Part shown: positions 1 to 9,687 of the stretch, piece after piece
How the letters are laid out: every line of letters starts with the position of its first letter
Position numbering within the stretch: the stretch's first letter is position 1
Source of the DNA: Acidobacteriota bacterium
GTDB taxonomy: Bacteria > Acidobacteriota > Polarisedimenticolia > Gp22-AA2
NCBI GenBank assembly: GCA_016177515.1
Contig: JACOUZ010000261.1
Location: forward strand, 1 to 20,828
Length of the DNA stretch: 20,828 nt
Direction: 5' to 3'
Translations under genes and position numbers: made by a program
The notes under the pieces: model-generated
Seen by the model: only the letters and a program-made list of their open reading frames with translations
Database searches by the model: none
Told to the model about the DNA's origin: nothing

Positions 1-39
1 CTAATAATGATACGGGGGGCCCGGCCGGCAGGCCCGGCG

Positions 40-1449
40 CTAGGACAGGTATCCCCAGGTCTGCAGGAGGTCGCCTTCGCGGATCCACCGCTCGCCGATG
101 TCGGTGCGGTAGAACATGTTGGGGATCAGGATGTTCTTGACGCGGTTGTAGGCCTCGCGGCGGGCGTCCTCCATCGTCGATCCGGAGCCGGTGACGACGA
201 TGGCGTAGCCGGAGTTGCCGGCCAGCCGCCAGTCCCCTTCCACCAGGCGCACGTCGCCGGGGTGGAGGCCCTCGGTCATCGGCTTCTTGAACAGGACGAC
301 GGCGTCCTCGGAGAACTTGCGGAAGGCGTCGGGGTCGATGAACGGGAAGGGGGGCACGGCGATGACGACGCAGATCTGGAAGCCGCGGCTGGTGCGCAGG
401 TTGAACGGCTCGCCGCGCGCCACGGCGGGCAGGAAATCGCCCCACTTCGACAGGACCCCTTCGATTTGCAGGTTGATGGTGGGATAGCCGAAGCGGCACG
501 TCAGCTCGAGCGGGTAGATGCCGCGCGAGTTGACGATGCAATTGATGTCGATGTAGCCGGTGTAGCCGGCCGCGGCCAGGCGGTCCTTCATCTTGGCCAG
601 CGTCTGGTTGAACAGCTGGCTCGATCCGAACCAGAAGCCGGCGGTCCCCATCTCGCCGGTCTGCGGGCCGATCTCGTCGTTGAACATCCGCTTGTGCTCG
701 AAGTTGATGAACACCGGCATGATGAAATCGGTGCCGTTGAAGAAGGCGCCAACCGCCACCTCGACGCCGTTGGCGAACTTCTGCAGTTGGAACACCTTGA
801 TCTTCGACGCCCAGCCCTTCTTGTAATGCTCGAGCATCGACAGGACGTCGAGGCCGTCCTCCTCCTGGCCGACGAACGACAGCACCTTCTCGTTCTGGGC
901 GCGGCCGCTCGGCTTCACCACGTAGCGGCCGGGGTTCTCCTTGACGAAGGCGATGGCGTCGTCGAAGGAGGTGAACTCCCAGCGCGGCAGCGTGGTCATG
1001 CCGGACGCCTTCATCTCCTCCTGGCCGAAATCGCGGTCCATCTCGAGCTTGTCGGTGTACGAGTTGCCGCCGATGACCGCCTTCCCCTCCTTGCGCAGCT
1101 TTTCGACCAGGGAGCCGAACTCGCAATCGTCGAACACGATGACGTCGGCCCAGTCCTTGAAGTCCTCCCAGCGATCGACCTTCTCCACGAAACCGTCGCC
1201 GACGTCGCGGTCGGCCTTCGACATGATGTGGTACTTCACCTCGAACCCTTCTTTCTGGACCTGCCAGGCGAGATCATGGATGAGGGCGAACTTCGAGATG
1301 AAGAGGAAGCGGGTGGGCGGCTTCGGCGCCTCTTTCGGCGCCTCTTTGGCCTCGGGGACCGGCGTTTCCCTGGCGGTCTCGACCGCCGCGGACGTCTCGG
1401 CGGTCTTCTCGGTGTCGTTCTTCCTGTTGTTGTCCTTCACGCTCGCCAT
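40..1449 (-). CDS. PurD-like ATP-grasp ligase (phosphoribosylamine-glycine ligase family)
   Basis: The 469-residue protein has the layout of the PurD (GAR synthetase) ATP-grasp family. An N-terminal Rossmann-like segment begins near residue 47 (RFLFISKFALIHDLAW). An ATP-grasp lysine lies in VVKPSG (K179). A GPQTGEMGTAG loop at 261-271 corresponds to the PurD GPNTGGMG loop. The metal-binding strand ELTCRFG starts at E315. PurD would join phosphoribosylamine and glycine with ATP in purine synthesis. Two features argue for caution: the usual Asn of the E-x-N-x-RFGDPE motif is Thr here and DPE reads YPT, and no purine gene is nearby. The first 45 residues are a charged Lys/Glu/Pro-rich extension with a repeated KEAP unit. 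It is probably the last gene of an operon after the aminotransferase and MFS genes, 46 bp behind the latter. No good ribosome binding site is visible. It may be a divergent PurD or another carboxylate-amine ligase. Confidence 0.8.
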   Translation of the reverse strand: MASVKDNNRKNDTEKTAETSAAVETARETPVPEAKEAPKEAPKPPTRFLFISKFALIHDLAWQVQKEGFEVKYHIMSKADRDVGDGFVEKVDRWEDFKDWADVIVFDDCEFGSLVEKLRKEGKAVIGGNSYTDKLEMDRDFGQEEMKASGMTTLPRWEFTSFDDAIAFVKENPGRYVVKPSGRAQNEKVLSFVGQEEDGLDVLSMLEHYKKGWASKIKVFQLQKFANGVEVAVGAFFNGTDFIMPVFINFEHKRMFNDEIGPQTGEMGTAGFWFGSSQLFNQTLAKMKDRLAAAGYTGYIDINCIVNSRGIYPLELTCRFGYPTINLQIEGVLSKWGDFLPAVARGEPFNLRTSRGFQICVVIAVPPFPFIDPDAFRKFSEDAVVLFKKPMTEGLHPGDVRLVEGDWRLAGNSGYAIVVTGSGSTMEDARREAYNRVKNILIPNMFYRTDIGERWIREGDLLQTWGYLS

Positions 1450-1480
1450 CTTACGCCGAGAAAGTTAACGCCTCGACGCG

Positions 1481-1493
1481 TTCTTGGCAAGAA
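1481..1493. promoter_or_regulatory. 13-bp palindrome between MFS and PurD-like genes
   Basis: TTCTTG-G-CAAGAA is a perfect inverted repeat with 6-bp arms and a 1-nt centre. It starts just before the MFS stop codon in the 46-bp gap ahead of the PurD-like gene. The centre is too short for a hairpin, so a DNA-binding site is the more natural reading, but this is inference only. Confidence 0.25.
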
Positions 1494-1495
1494 TT

Positions 1496-2764
1496 TCAGG
1501 CGGTTTCGATCCGGGCGCGCAGGCGGACGAGGCAGACGACGCCCGCGATCATGACGGCGGTGAGCGCGGCGAAGAGAAGCGGGTAGCTGCCGAGAGGCAT
1601 CAGGACGCCGCCGGCGAGCGGACCGAGGAAGAAGCCGAGGGAGAAGGCGTAGCTGTGCGACCCGGTGGCGTACACCCGCTCGTCCCTGTTCATGCCGCGG
1701 TTCAGGAGGGCGACGGCGGGGACGTAGATCAGGACCTCCACCAGGCCGGCCAGGAAGAACACGGCCCAGAGCGGGAGCGCTCCGACCAGGGGCAGAAAGA
1801 GGGCGCAGAGCGCCGCGGCGTAGACCAGCCCGCCGATGATGAGCCGGGTGTCCCCGATGCGGTCGGCGATCTGGCCGGTGAGGCGCGGCAGGACGATGCT
1901 CGGCAGTCCGGCAATGGCGAACAGGAAACCGATGCCGATCCGCCGGACGTGGAGCTCATCGGCGAGCAGGGGCATGAACGCCTCGAAGGCGCCGTAGAAG
2001 AACGACAGGGCGAAGGTCGCCGCCGCGGACCCCAGGACGGCGGGATAGCCGAGGACGCGGAGAATGCCCGCGAGGCTTGTGCGCACGCCCCGGCGGCCGG
2101 TCTCGGGCAGCGCAACGAGGCCGACGAGAAATGCCGCGCCCGACAGGACGGCGTAGGCCAGGAACGGGAACCGGACGCTGCCGATGCCGCCGAGCGCCGG
2201 GCCGACGACGAAGCCGAGCGACCAGGATCCGGTGATCCACGCGAGCGATCGGCCCATGGAGTCGTCCGGCGCGAGGTCCGCGGCGATCGTGAGCGCTCCG
2301 ACCCAGATGGCGCTGGCCCCGAGCCCCTGCGCGAAGCGCGCGACCACCAGCCAGCCGTAAGTCGGCGCCACCACGAACCCGAGCGAGGCCACAGTCAGGC
2401 AGCCAAGCCCGATCAGGACCAGGACCCGGCGCCCGTACCGGCTGGCGAGGGTGCTGAAGGGGATGCCGACCAGGAGCCCGACCGCGGCGTAGAGCCCGAC
2501 CAGGAAGCCGATCTGCACCTCGCCGGCGCCGGCGGTGCGCGCCAGGAACGGCAGCGTCGGCGCGACCATCCCGTAGCCGACCGCCTCGACGAACATGGTG
2601 AGCGCCAGGGCGATCGCCGACGCCGCTCCGCCGAGCGCCGGGACGCCGGCTGCCGCCGCGGCGCGGCCGACCGGCAGAGTCCCGGCGCCGTCACCTGCGG
2701 GAGCGCGGACGGGCGATTCCGGCTCCGCCGCCGCCGGCACGGGCGCCTTGCAGTCAGCAGACAC
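1496..2764 (-). CDS. MFS transporter
   Basis: This is a 422-residue membrane protein of the major facilitator superfamily, with about 12 hydrophobic segments starting near residue 47. The loop between TM2 and TM3 carries a motif-A-like ASRYGRRVLVLIG. The first 45 residues are a Pro/Ala-rich cytoplasmic tail. The frame stays open upstream through the aminotransferase gene, but that stretch is a shadow. I chose the GTG at 2764 because a GGGGGA ribosome binding site precedes it and it starts just after the aminotransferase stop. Its substrate cannot be read from sequence. Its place between an aminotransferase and an ATP-grasp enzyme suggests export or import of an amino acid, a conjugate or a related metabolite. 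Drug efflux is an alternative. Confidence 0.88.
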   Translation of the reverse strand: MSADCKAPVPAAAEPESPVRAPAGDGAGTLPVGRAAAAAGVPALGGAASAIALALTMFVEAVGYGMVAPTLPFLARTAGAGEVQIGFLVGLYAAVGLLVGIPFSTLASRYGRRVLVLIGLGCLTVASLGFVVAPTYGWLVVARFAQGLGASAIWVGALTIAADLAPDDSMGRSLAWITGSWSLGFVVGPALGGIGSVRFPFLAYAVLSGAAFLVGLVALPETGRRGVRTSLAGILRVLGYPAVLGSAAATFALSFFYGAFEAFMPLLADELHVRRIGIGFLFAIAGLPSIVLPRLTGQIADRIGDTRLIIGGLVYAAALCALFLPLVGALPLWAVFFLAGLVEVLIYVPAVALLNRGMNRDERVYATGSHSYAFSLGFFLGPLAGGVLMPLGSYPLLFAALTAVMIAGVVCLVRLRARIETA

Positions 2765-2799
2765 GGAATCCCCCTGGAAGGCCTCGATTGTGGTCGGAT

Positions 2800-4155
2800 T
2801 TACGCTTCCGGCAGCTCGGCGAAGGAGGCGTCGAGGGCGGCGACCAACTCGTCGATCTGCGCCCCGGTCACCGTCAGGGGCGGCGCGATGCGCAGGACGT
2901 TCCCCCACAGCCCGCCCTTGCCGATGAGGACGCCGCGGCGGCGCGTCCCTTCCAGGATGCGGCCGACGGACTGGGGATCGGGCGTCTTGTGGTCCTTCAC
3001 CAGCTCGCATCCCTGCATCAGGCCCAGGCCCCGCACGTCGCCGATGACCGTGTAGCGGCGCTGCAGATCGCGCAGGCCCGCGTGGAGCCGCTCGCCCAGG
3101 GCGCGCGCGTTGTCGGCCAGCTTCTGCCTCTGGATGACGCGCAGGGTGGCCAGGGCCGCCGCCGAGGTGACCGGGTTGCCGCCGAAGGTCGAGAAGGACA
3201 GGGGCTTGAGCGACGCCGCGATGGCGCCGGTCGTGGCGGTGCAGCCGACAGGCGTCCCGTTCGCCATCCCCTTGGCGAAGGTCATGACGTCGGGGACGAC
3301 GCCGTAGTGCTCGATCCCGAACATCTTTCCGGTGCGCGCCCAGCCGGTCTGCACTTCGTCGGCGATGAACAGGCCGCCGGCCCGGCGCACGGTGTCCGCC
3401 ACGATCTGGAAGTATTCCTTCGGCGGCACGAGGAATCCGCCCGAGCCGATGATCACCTCGGCCAGGATGCCGGCGACGCGCCCGGACGTGGCCGTCTGGA
3501 TGACCTCCTCGACGTCCCGGGCGCAGGCGACCTCGCACGAGGGGTAGGTCAGCTTCAGCGGACAGCGGTAGCAGTACGGGGCCACGGCGTGCACGAAGCC
3601 CGGCACCGGATTGCCGGCCTGCTTCCAGGGGGCCTGCCCGGATGCCGCCATCGCCATCATCGACCGGCCGGAGTAGCCGTAGCGCAGGACGATGATCTCC
3701 TGGACGCCGGTGTGGACGCGCGCCAGGAGGACGGCCGTCTCGTCCGCCTCGGTGCCCGAGTTGGTCAGGAACACCCGATCGAGATCCCCCGGCAGCACCC
3801 GGGCCAGCGCCTCCGCGAGATCGGACAGCGCCGGGTTGGCGTACAGCGTCGAGGTGTGCACGAGCGTCTGCGCCTGGCGAACGATCGCGTCCGTCACCTC
3901 GGGGTGGCAATGGCCGACGCTGACCGTGAGGACGCCGCCGAAGCAGTCGAGGTACTTCCGCCCCGCGTCGTCCCAGACGTGCATCCCTTCGCCGCGCACC
4001 AGCGTCAGCGGCTGCTCGTAGTAGGTGGCGGCGCAGGGGAACAGGTAGCGGCGGTGCTTCTCCGCCGCGCCCGACGACGCCTTCACTTCCGGGGCTCCCG
4101 TGGCAGCCGCCGCGGACGCCCTGATCGATTTCTTCCCGGTTTCATGATCTGGCAT
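2800..4155 (-). CDS. Class III PLP aminotransferase, AGXT2-like
   Basis: This 451-residue fold type I PLP enzyme belongs to the class III aminotransferases (alanine-glyoxylate aminotransferase 2, beta-alanine or omega-amino acid transaminases). Visible motifs are TNSGTEA at 131-137 (phosphate binding), ADEVQTGWARTG at 265-276 with D266 contacting the PLP ring nitrogen, and the Schiff-base lysine K295 in MTFAKGMANG. Four cysteines cluster at 195, 198, 207 and 211. The ATG at 4155 follows a GAGGGA ribosome binding site. The amino donor is unknown: AGXT2 relatives use alanine, beta-alanine or other omega-amino compounds with pyruvate or glyoxylate. It is the first gene of the likely operon with the MFS transporter and PurD-like ligase, 35 bp before the former. 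Confidence 0.9.
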   Translation of the reverse strand: MPDHETGKKSIRASAAAATGAPEVKASSGAAEKHRRYLFPCAATYYEQPLTLVRGEGMHVWDDAGRKYLDCFGGVLTVSVGHCHPEVTDAIVRQAQTLVHTSTLYANPALSDLAEALARVLPGDLDRVFLTNSGTEADETAVLLARVHTGVQEIIVLRYGYSGRSMMAMAASGQAPWKQAGNPVPGFVHAVAPYCYRCPLKLTYPSCEVACARDVEEVIQTATSGRVAGILAEVIIGSGGFLVPPKEYFQIVADTVRRAGGLFIADEVQTGWARTGKMFGIEHYGVVPDVMTFAKGMANGTPVGCTATTGAIAASLKPLSFSTFGGNPVTSAAALATLRVIQRQKLADNARALGERLHAGLRDLQRRYTVIGDVRGLGLMQGCELVKDHKTPDPQSVGRILEGTRRRGVLIGKGGLWGNVLRIAPPLTVTGAQIDELVAALDASFAELPEA

Positions 4156-4173
4156 AAGTCCCTCGTGGCGGCC

Positions 4174-4179
4174 ATTCTA
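4174..4179 (-). promoter_or_regulatory. Candidate -10 box of the aminotransferase operon
   Basis: On the minus strand TAGAAT matches the TATAAT consensus at five of six positions. It lies 18 bp before the aminotransferase ATG, which would give a leader of about 12 nt that still holds the ribosome binding site. No recognisable -35 hexamer lies 16-18 bp upstream. The palindrome at 4199-4216 occupies that region instead, which could mean an activator-dependent promoter. Confidence 0.35.
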
Positions 4180-4198
4180 TCAAAGCGGCCGCTGGCAG

Positions 4199-4216
4199 GT
4201 CGTGCACCTGCACGAC
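4199..4216. promoter_or_regulatory. 8-bp inverted repeat upstream of the aminotransferase operon
   Basis: GTCGTGCA-CC-TGCACGAC is a perfect inverted repeat with 8-bp arms and a 2-nt centre. It lies between the cytochrome c peroxidase stop and the candidate -10 box of the next minus-strand gene, about where a -35 box would be. It could be an operator, or a hairpin ending the peroxidase transcript, but no T-run follows it. Confidence 0.35.
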
Positions 4217-4265
4217 GCGCCCGCCCCCGTGGACAGGTAGCACGCCGCAGACGGCAGCCGGGGGG

Positions 4266-5330
4266 TTACGGCAGCGTCGGCTTCCCGGTGCCGCGCACCT
4301 CGCCGGTGAGCGCTTCGAGGAAAGCGACCAGGTCGGTCTTCTCCCGGGCGGTCAGGCGGAGGGGCTTGATCTCCTTCGACAGCCACTGGTTCTGAAGGCC
4401 GCCGCGGTCGTAGAAATCGACCACGTTCAGGAGGGTCGCCTCGCTGCCGTCGTGCATGTACGGAGCGCTCTGGCTCACGTTGCGCAGCGTCGGGGTCTTG
4501 AAGGCACCCTTGTCGAACTCGTTCTTGCTCACGCCGAAGCGCCCCCAGTCCGGATTCGGCCTGTCCATTCCGACGCCGAGGTTGTGGTACGACTCGTCGG
4601 TGAAATTGAAGCCGGCGTGGCAGGTGACGCAGTTGGCGCGCTGGGCGTCGTTGAACAGCGCCATGCCGCGCACGGCGGACTCTCCCAGGGCGGTCTTCTC
4701 CCCCGCCTGGTAGCGGTCGAACGGAGAATTGCCGGCCAGGACGGTGCGCTCGTACGTCGCGATCGCCTGGGCGACGCGGTCGGGAGTGATGTCCGGGCTG
4801 CCGAAGGCGGCCTGGAAGACAGGGGCGTATCCTGACAGGTTCTTCAGATTGGAAACCATGTCCTGGAGCGTGTGCCCCATCTCGATCGGGTTCTGGATCG
4901 GGCCGAGCGCCTGTGCCTCGAGGTCGGCGGCGCGGCCGTCCCAGAATTGCTCCTGGCTGAACAGCCGGTTCATCACGGTCGGCGCGTTGCGCGAGCCGGT
5001 CTGGCGGCCGATGCCCATCGACGTGGGCCGGGCGTCGGAGAACCCCTTGTCGGGGTCGTGGCAGGTGGCGCACGAGACGGTGCCGTCCTTGCTCAGGCGG
5101 GGATCGAAATAGAGCTTGCGGCCCAGATCGATCCTGGCCGCCGACATGGGGTTGTTCTCGGGGACGTAGGCCGCCGCGGCCTGCAGGCCGAGCGGCAGGG
5201 CCGCCGTGTAGTTGCCCGAGGTGAAGCTCTCGCCTTGTGGCGCCGCCGGCTCCGGCGGCTCCTTGGGAGTTTCCGCGCAGCCGATCGCGAACAGCGCCGC
5301 CAACATCCCGACGAGAAGACCGGGTTTCAT
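4266..5330 (-). CDS. Di-heme cytochrome c peroxidase (CcpA/MauG family), lipoprotein-like
   Basis: This 354-residue periplasmic di-heme c-type peroxidase has two CXXCH sites, C87-H91 (CATCH) and C234-H238 (CVTCH). It also has the family motifs FWDGR at 129-133, NPIEMG at 147-152 and PYMHDGS at 290-296, where M292 is the expected distal ligand of the electron-transfer heme. Such enzymes reduce H2O2 to water with electrons from small cytochromes or cupredoxins. I chose the ATG at 5330 over an in-frame start 22 codons upstream because AAGGAG precedes it and it begins directly with a hydrophobic signal, MKPGLLVGMLAALFAIGC. C18 fits a loose lipobox, suggesting an outer-membrane-anchored or otherwise lipid-tethered enzyme. 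It appears monocistronic or weakly linked to the molybdopterin gene 77 bp upstream. Confidence 0.92.
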   Translation of the reverse strand: MKPGLLVGMLAALFAIGCAETPKEPPEPAAPQGESFTSGNYTAALPLGLQAAAAYVPENNPMSAARIDLGRKLYFDPRLSKDGTVSCATCHDPDKGFSDARPTSMGIGRQTGSRNAPTVMNRLFSQEQFWDGRAADLEAQALGPIQNPIEMGHTLQDMVSNLKNLSGYAPVFQAAFGSPDITPDRVAQAIATYERTVLAGNSPFDRYQAGEKTALGESAVRGMALFNDAQRANCVTCHAGFNFTDESYHNLGVGMDRPNPDWGRFGVSKNEFDKGAFKTPTLRNVSQSAPYMHDGSEATLLNVVDFYDRGGLQNQWLSKEIKPLRLTAREKTDLVAFLEALTGEVRGTGKPTLP

Positions 5331-5407
5331 GCCTGGCTCTCCTTTCCGATTCCGCCGTCCTCGACGAGGCCGCGCGGACATGAAGGGGCGGAGCATAGCA
5401 CGGGCTC

Positions 5408-7432
5408 TCAGGCGGGGCCGACCTCGACGCGGGCGTCGTTGAAGCAGGCCCCGCCCGACACGGCCGAGACGTCGTCGGGGACCAGGGCGGTGCCGACGCT
5501 GCCGTTCTGCGTATGGCGGTTCCAGATCCCCTTTGGCAGGAAGACGACGCCCGGCCTCACTTCGGGGTTGATCCGCAGGCGGACGCGCACCTCCCCCAGA
5601 TCGTTGTGCGCGCGGACCGGCTGGCCGTCGGCGAGCCGTCGCGCCGCGGCGTCCCGCGGGTGCATCTCGATCCGGACGTCCGTGTGGTTGAACTCGCCCA
5701 GAGTGGAGGAGATCGTTCTGTCGGTCGCGGGCGAGATGAGCGCCAGCGGGTAGCGCTCGCTTCCGGGGTCATCGCGAATGACGTAGGGATCCTCGCCCAG
5801 GGCCGCCGGCCACAGGTCGGCCTTTCGTTCGGGGGTCCTCGGGAAGGCGGTCTTGAACTGGACGGGGAGCGGCCCCGGAAAATCGAACGGCAGGAACCGA
5901 TCGCGCCGGAGCGTCTCGAGCCGGGCGGCGCCGGTCGCGGCCGCCGCGCCCGCCCCGCCTTTGAGCGCTCCGCCGATCGCCGCCAGCGCCTCGCGAAGCA
6001 GGGCCTCTCCTCTCGCGCCCCCGTCCTCGATCCCCATGCGATCCAGGATCAGGCCGAAGACCTCCTCGTTGGGCCGGGCCTCGCCGAGCGGTGGGATGAC
6101 CGGCTCCCCCAGCATCACGCCGTACGTGCCGTACGAGGTCGACAGCTCGGTGTGCTCGAGGAACGTCGTGGCCGGGAGCAGGATGTCGGCGTAGAGCGCG
6201 GTGTCGGTTGTAACCTGGTCGAACACGACCGTGAACAAGTCGTCGCGCAGCAGGCCCTTGCGGATGCGGTTCTGGTCGGGAACGGTCACGAGCGGATTGC
6301 AGTTGTAGACGAACAGCCCCTTCACGGGCGGGGTGGTCTCCTCGAGGAGGACGCGGCCGAGCCGGTTCATGTTGATCACGCGAGTCTTCGCCTCCGGCAC
6401 ACCCGCCAGGCGGTCGTCGTCGACCCGGTAGGCGGGGGAGGACGTCAGGGCGTACCCGCCGCCCGGCTTCCCGAACTTGCCCGCGATCGCGGGCAGGGCG
6501 AGGGCCGCAGCGACCGCAGCCTCGCCGTTGCGGTTGCGCTCCAGCCCCCAGCCGCAGCGGAGGAGCGCCGGATCGGCGGCGGCATAGGCCTCGGCGATGG
6601 CGGCGATGTCGCGCGCCTCGACCCGCGCCACCGCGGCCGCCCGCTCCAGTGTCCAGGCGCGCGCCCGCTCCAGGAGCTTCTCCCAGCCGGTCGTGTGCGT
6701 CTCGAGGAACGCCCGGTCGACGCCGCCGATCCGCTCCAGGTGCCCGATCATCGCCAGGGCGACGGCGCCGTCGGTCCCCGGGAAGACCGGCAGGTGCAGG
6801 TCGACGTACCGCCTCGACATCGTCAGGCGCGGATCGATGAGGGCGACGCGGCCGCCCGCCTCGCGGGCCGCCTTGAGATAGGGCATGAGATGGATGTTGC
6901 TGTGTTTCGGGTTGGCGCCCCAGACCATGATGAAGCGGGCCCTGGCGAAGTCCGGGAAGTCGACGCTCGCCATCTTCCCGTACAGGGCGTCGGACGCCGC
7001 GCCGGTCGGCGCGGCGCACACCGTGCGCGCCAGGCGGGAGGCGCCGATCGATCGGAACAGCCTTTCGTCCGTCGTCCCCTGGGTCAAAAGGCCGTTCGAC
7101 CCGCCGTAATAGAAAGGCAGGATCGCCTCGCCGCCGTGCGTCTCGAGGATGGCCCGGAAGGTCGCGGCGATCGTGCCGGCCGCCTCGTCCCACGAGATGC
7201 GCTCGAACCGGCCCGCTCCCTTGGCCCCGGCGCGGCGCATCGGGTGGAGGAGACGGTCCTTGCCGTAGACGCGCCGCGGGAAATCGCGCACCTTGGCGCA
7301 GATGAAGCCGCCGGTGAGCGGATTGACGCGGCTGCCGGTGATCGCGGCCACGCGGCCGTTCTCGGTGGTCACCTCGAGGCTGCAGCGGTCGGGGCAGTCG
7401 AGCGGACAGACGGAATGGTGCGTCGCGGGCAT
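5408..7432 (-). CDS. Molybdopterin oxidoreductase (DMSO reductase superfamily)
   Basis: This 674-residue protein has the fold and size of cytoplasmic bis-MGD oxidoreductases (BisC/COG0243 type). An N-terminal Fe4S4 domain has cysteines at 9, 13, 17 and 45 (C-x3-C-x3-C-x27-C in CPLDCPDRC...GFICAK). Molybdopterin-binding sections follow, with FYYGGSNGLLTQG, WGANPKHSN and a C-terminal MopB-type barrel (FNHTDVRIEMHPRDA). No twin-arginine signal is present. The open frame extends 311 codons further upstream, but that part is a shadow of the prolyl oligopeptidase gene. The ATG at 7432 starts right before the Fe-S motif. The substrate is unknown, and no partner Fe-S or membrane subunit lies nearby. 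It has no ribosome binding site, and a -10-like box sits 7 bp before the ATG, suggesting a leaderless transcript. Confidence 0.9.
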   Translation of the reverse strand: MPATHHSVCPLDCPDRCSLEVTTENGRVAAITGSRVNPLTGGFICAKVRDFPRRVYGKDRLLHPMRRAGAKGAGRFERISWDEAAGTIAATFRAILETHGGEAILPFYYGGSNGLLTQGTTDERLFRSIGASRLARTVCAAPTGAASDALYGKMASVDFPDFARARFIMVWGANPKHSNIHLMPYLKAAREAGGRVALIDPRLTMSRRYVDLHLPVFPGTDGAVALAMIGHLERIGGVDRAFLETHTTGWEKLLERARAWTLERAAAVARVEARDIAAIAEAYAAADPALLRCGWGLERNRNGEAAVAAALALPAIAGKFGKPGGGYALTSSPAYRVDDDRLAGVPEAKTRVINMNRLGRVLLEETTPPVKGLFVYNCNPLVTVPDQNRIRKGLLRDDLFTVVFDQVTTDTALYADILLPATTFLEHTELSTSYGTYGVMLGEPVIPPLGEARPNEEVFGLILDRMGIEDGGARGEALLREALAAIGGALKGGAGAAAATGAARLETLRRDRFLPFDFPGPLPVQFKTAFPRTPERKADLWPAALGEDPYVIRDDPGSERYPLALISPATDRTISSTLGEFNHTDVRIEMHPRDAAARRLADGQPVRAHNDLGEVRVRLRINPEVRPGVVFLPKGIWNRHTQNGSVGTALVPDDVSAVSGGACFNDARVEVGPA

Positions 7433-7439
7433 GCCCGAA

Positions 7440-7448
7440 ATCTTAGCA
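7440..7448 (-). promoter_or_regulatory. Extended -10 promoter, probably leaderless start of the molybdopterin gene
   Basis: The minus strand reads TGC-TAAGAT, an extended -10 element. It ends exactly 7 nt before the ATG at 7432, so transcription should begin at or next to the start codon. No Shine-Dalgarno sequence is present, which agrees with a leaderless mRNA. Confidence 0.45.
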
Positions 7449-7460
7449 CAGCGCCCGCTT

Positions 7461-7478
7461 CGGGCCGGTCGCGGCCCG
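7461..7478. terminator. GC-rich hairpin after the prolyl oligopeptidase gene
   Basis: CGGGCCG-GTCG-CGGCCCG forms a perfect 7-bp stem with a 4-nt loop in the 80-bp gap between the prolyl oligopeptidase stop and the molybdopterin gene. No T-run follows it, so it may be a weak terminator or an mRNA 3' stabiliser. Confidence 0.35.
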
Positions 7479-7512
7479 GGACCGCCTCCCACCGGGCGGC
7501 GGGAGCGGCATC

Positions 7513-9683
<2,171 letters not shown>

Positions 9684-9687
<4 letters not shown>

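Noticed and set aside
2765..3910. N-terminal part of an 804-codon open frame fused to the MFS transporter
   Set aside because: It is the aminotransferase gene read in another frame, rich in Arg and Pro with no domain. The transporter has its own GTG start and ribosome binding site at 2764.
4180..4265. A cysteine-rich stretch (ASCRCTTCQRPL) downstream of the peroxidase, considered as a third heme or metal-site remnant
   Set aside because: It is in a different frame from the peroxidase, has no start or CXXCH, and results from the inverted repeat at 4199-4216.
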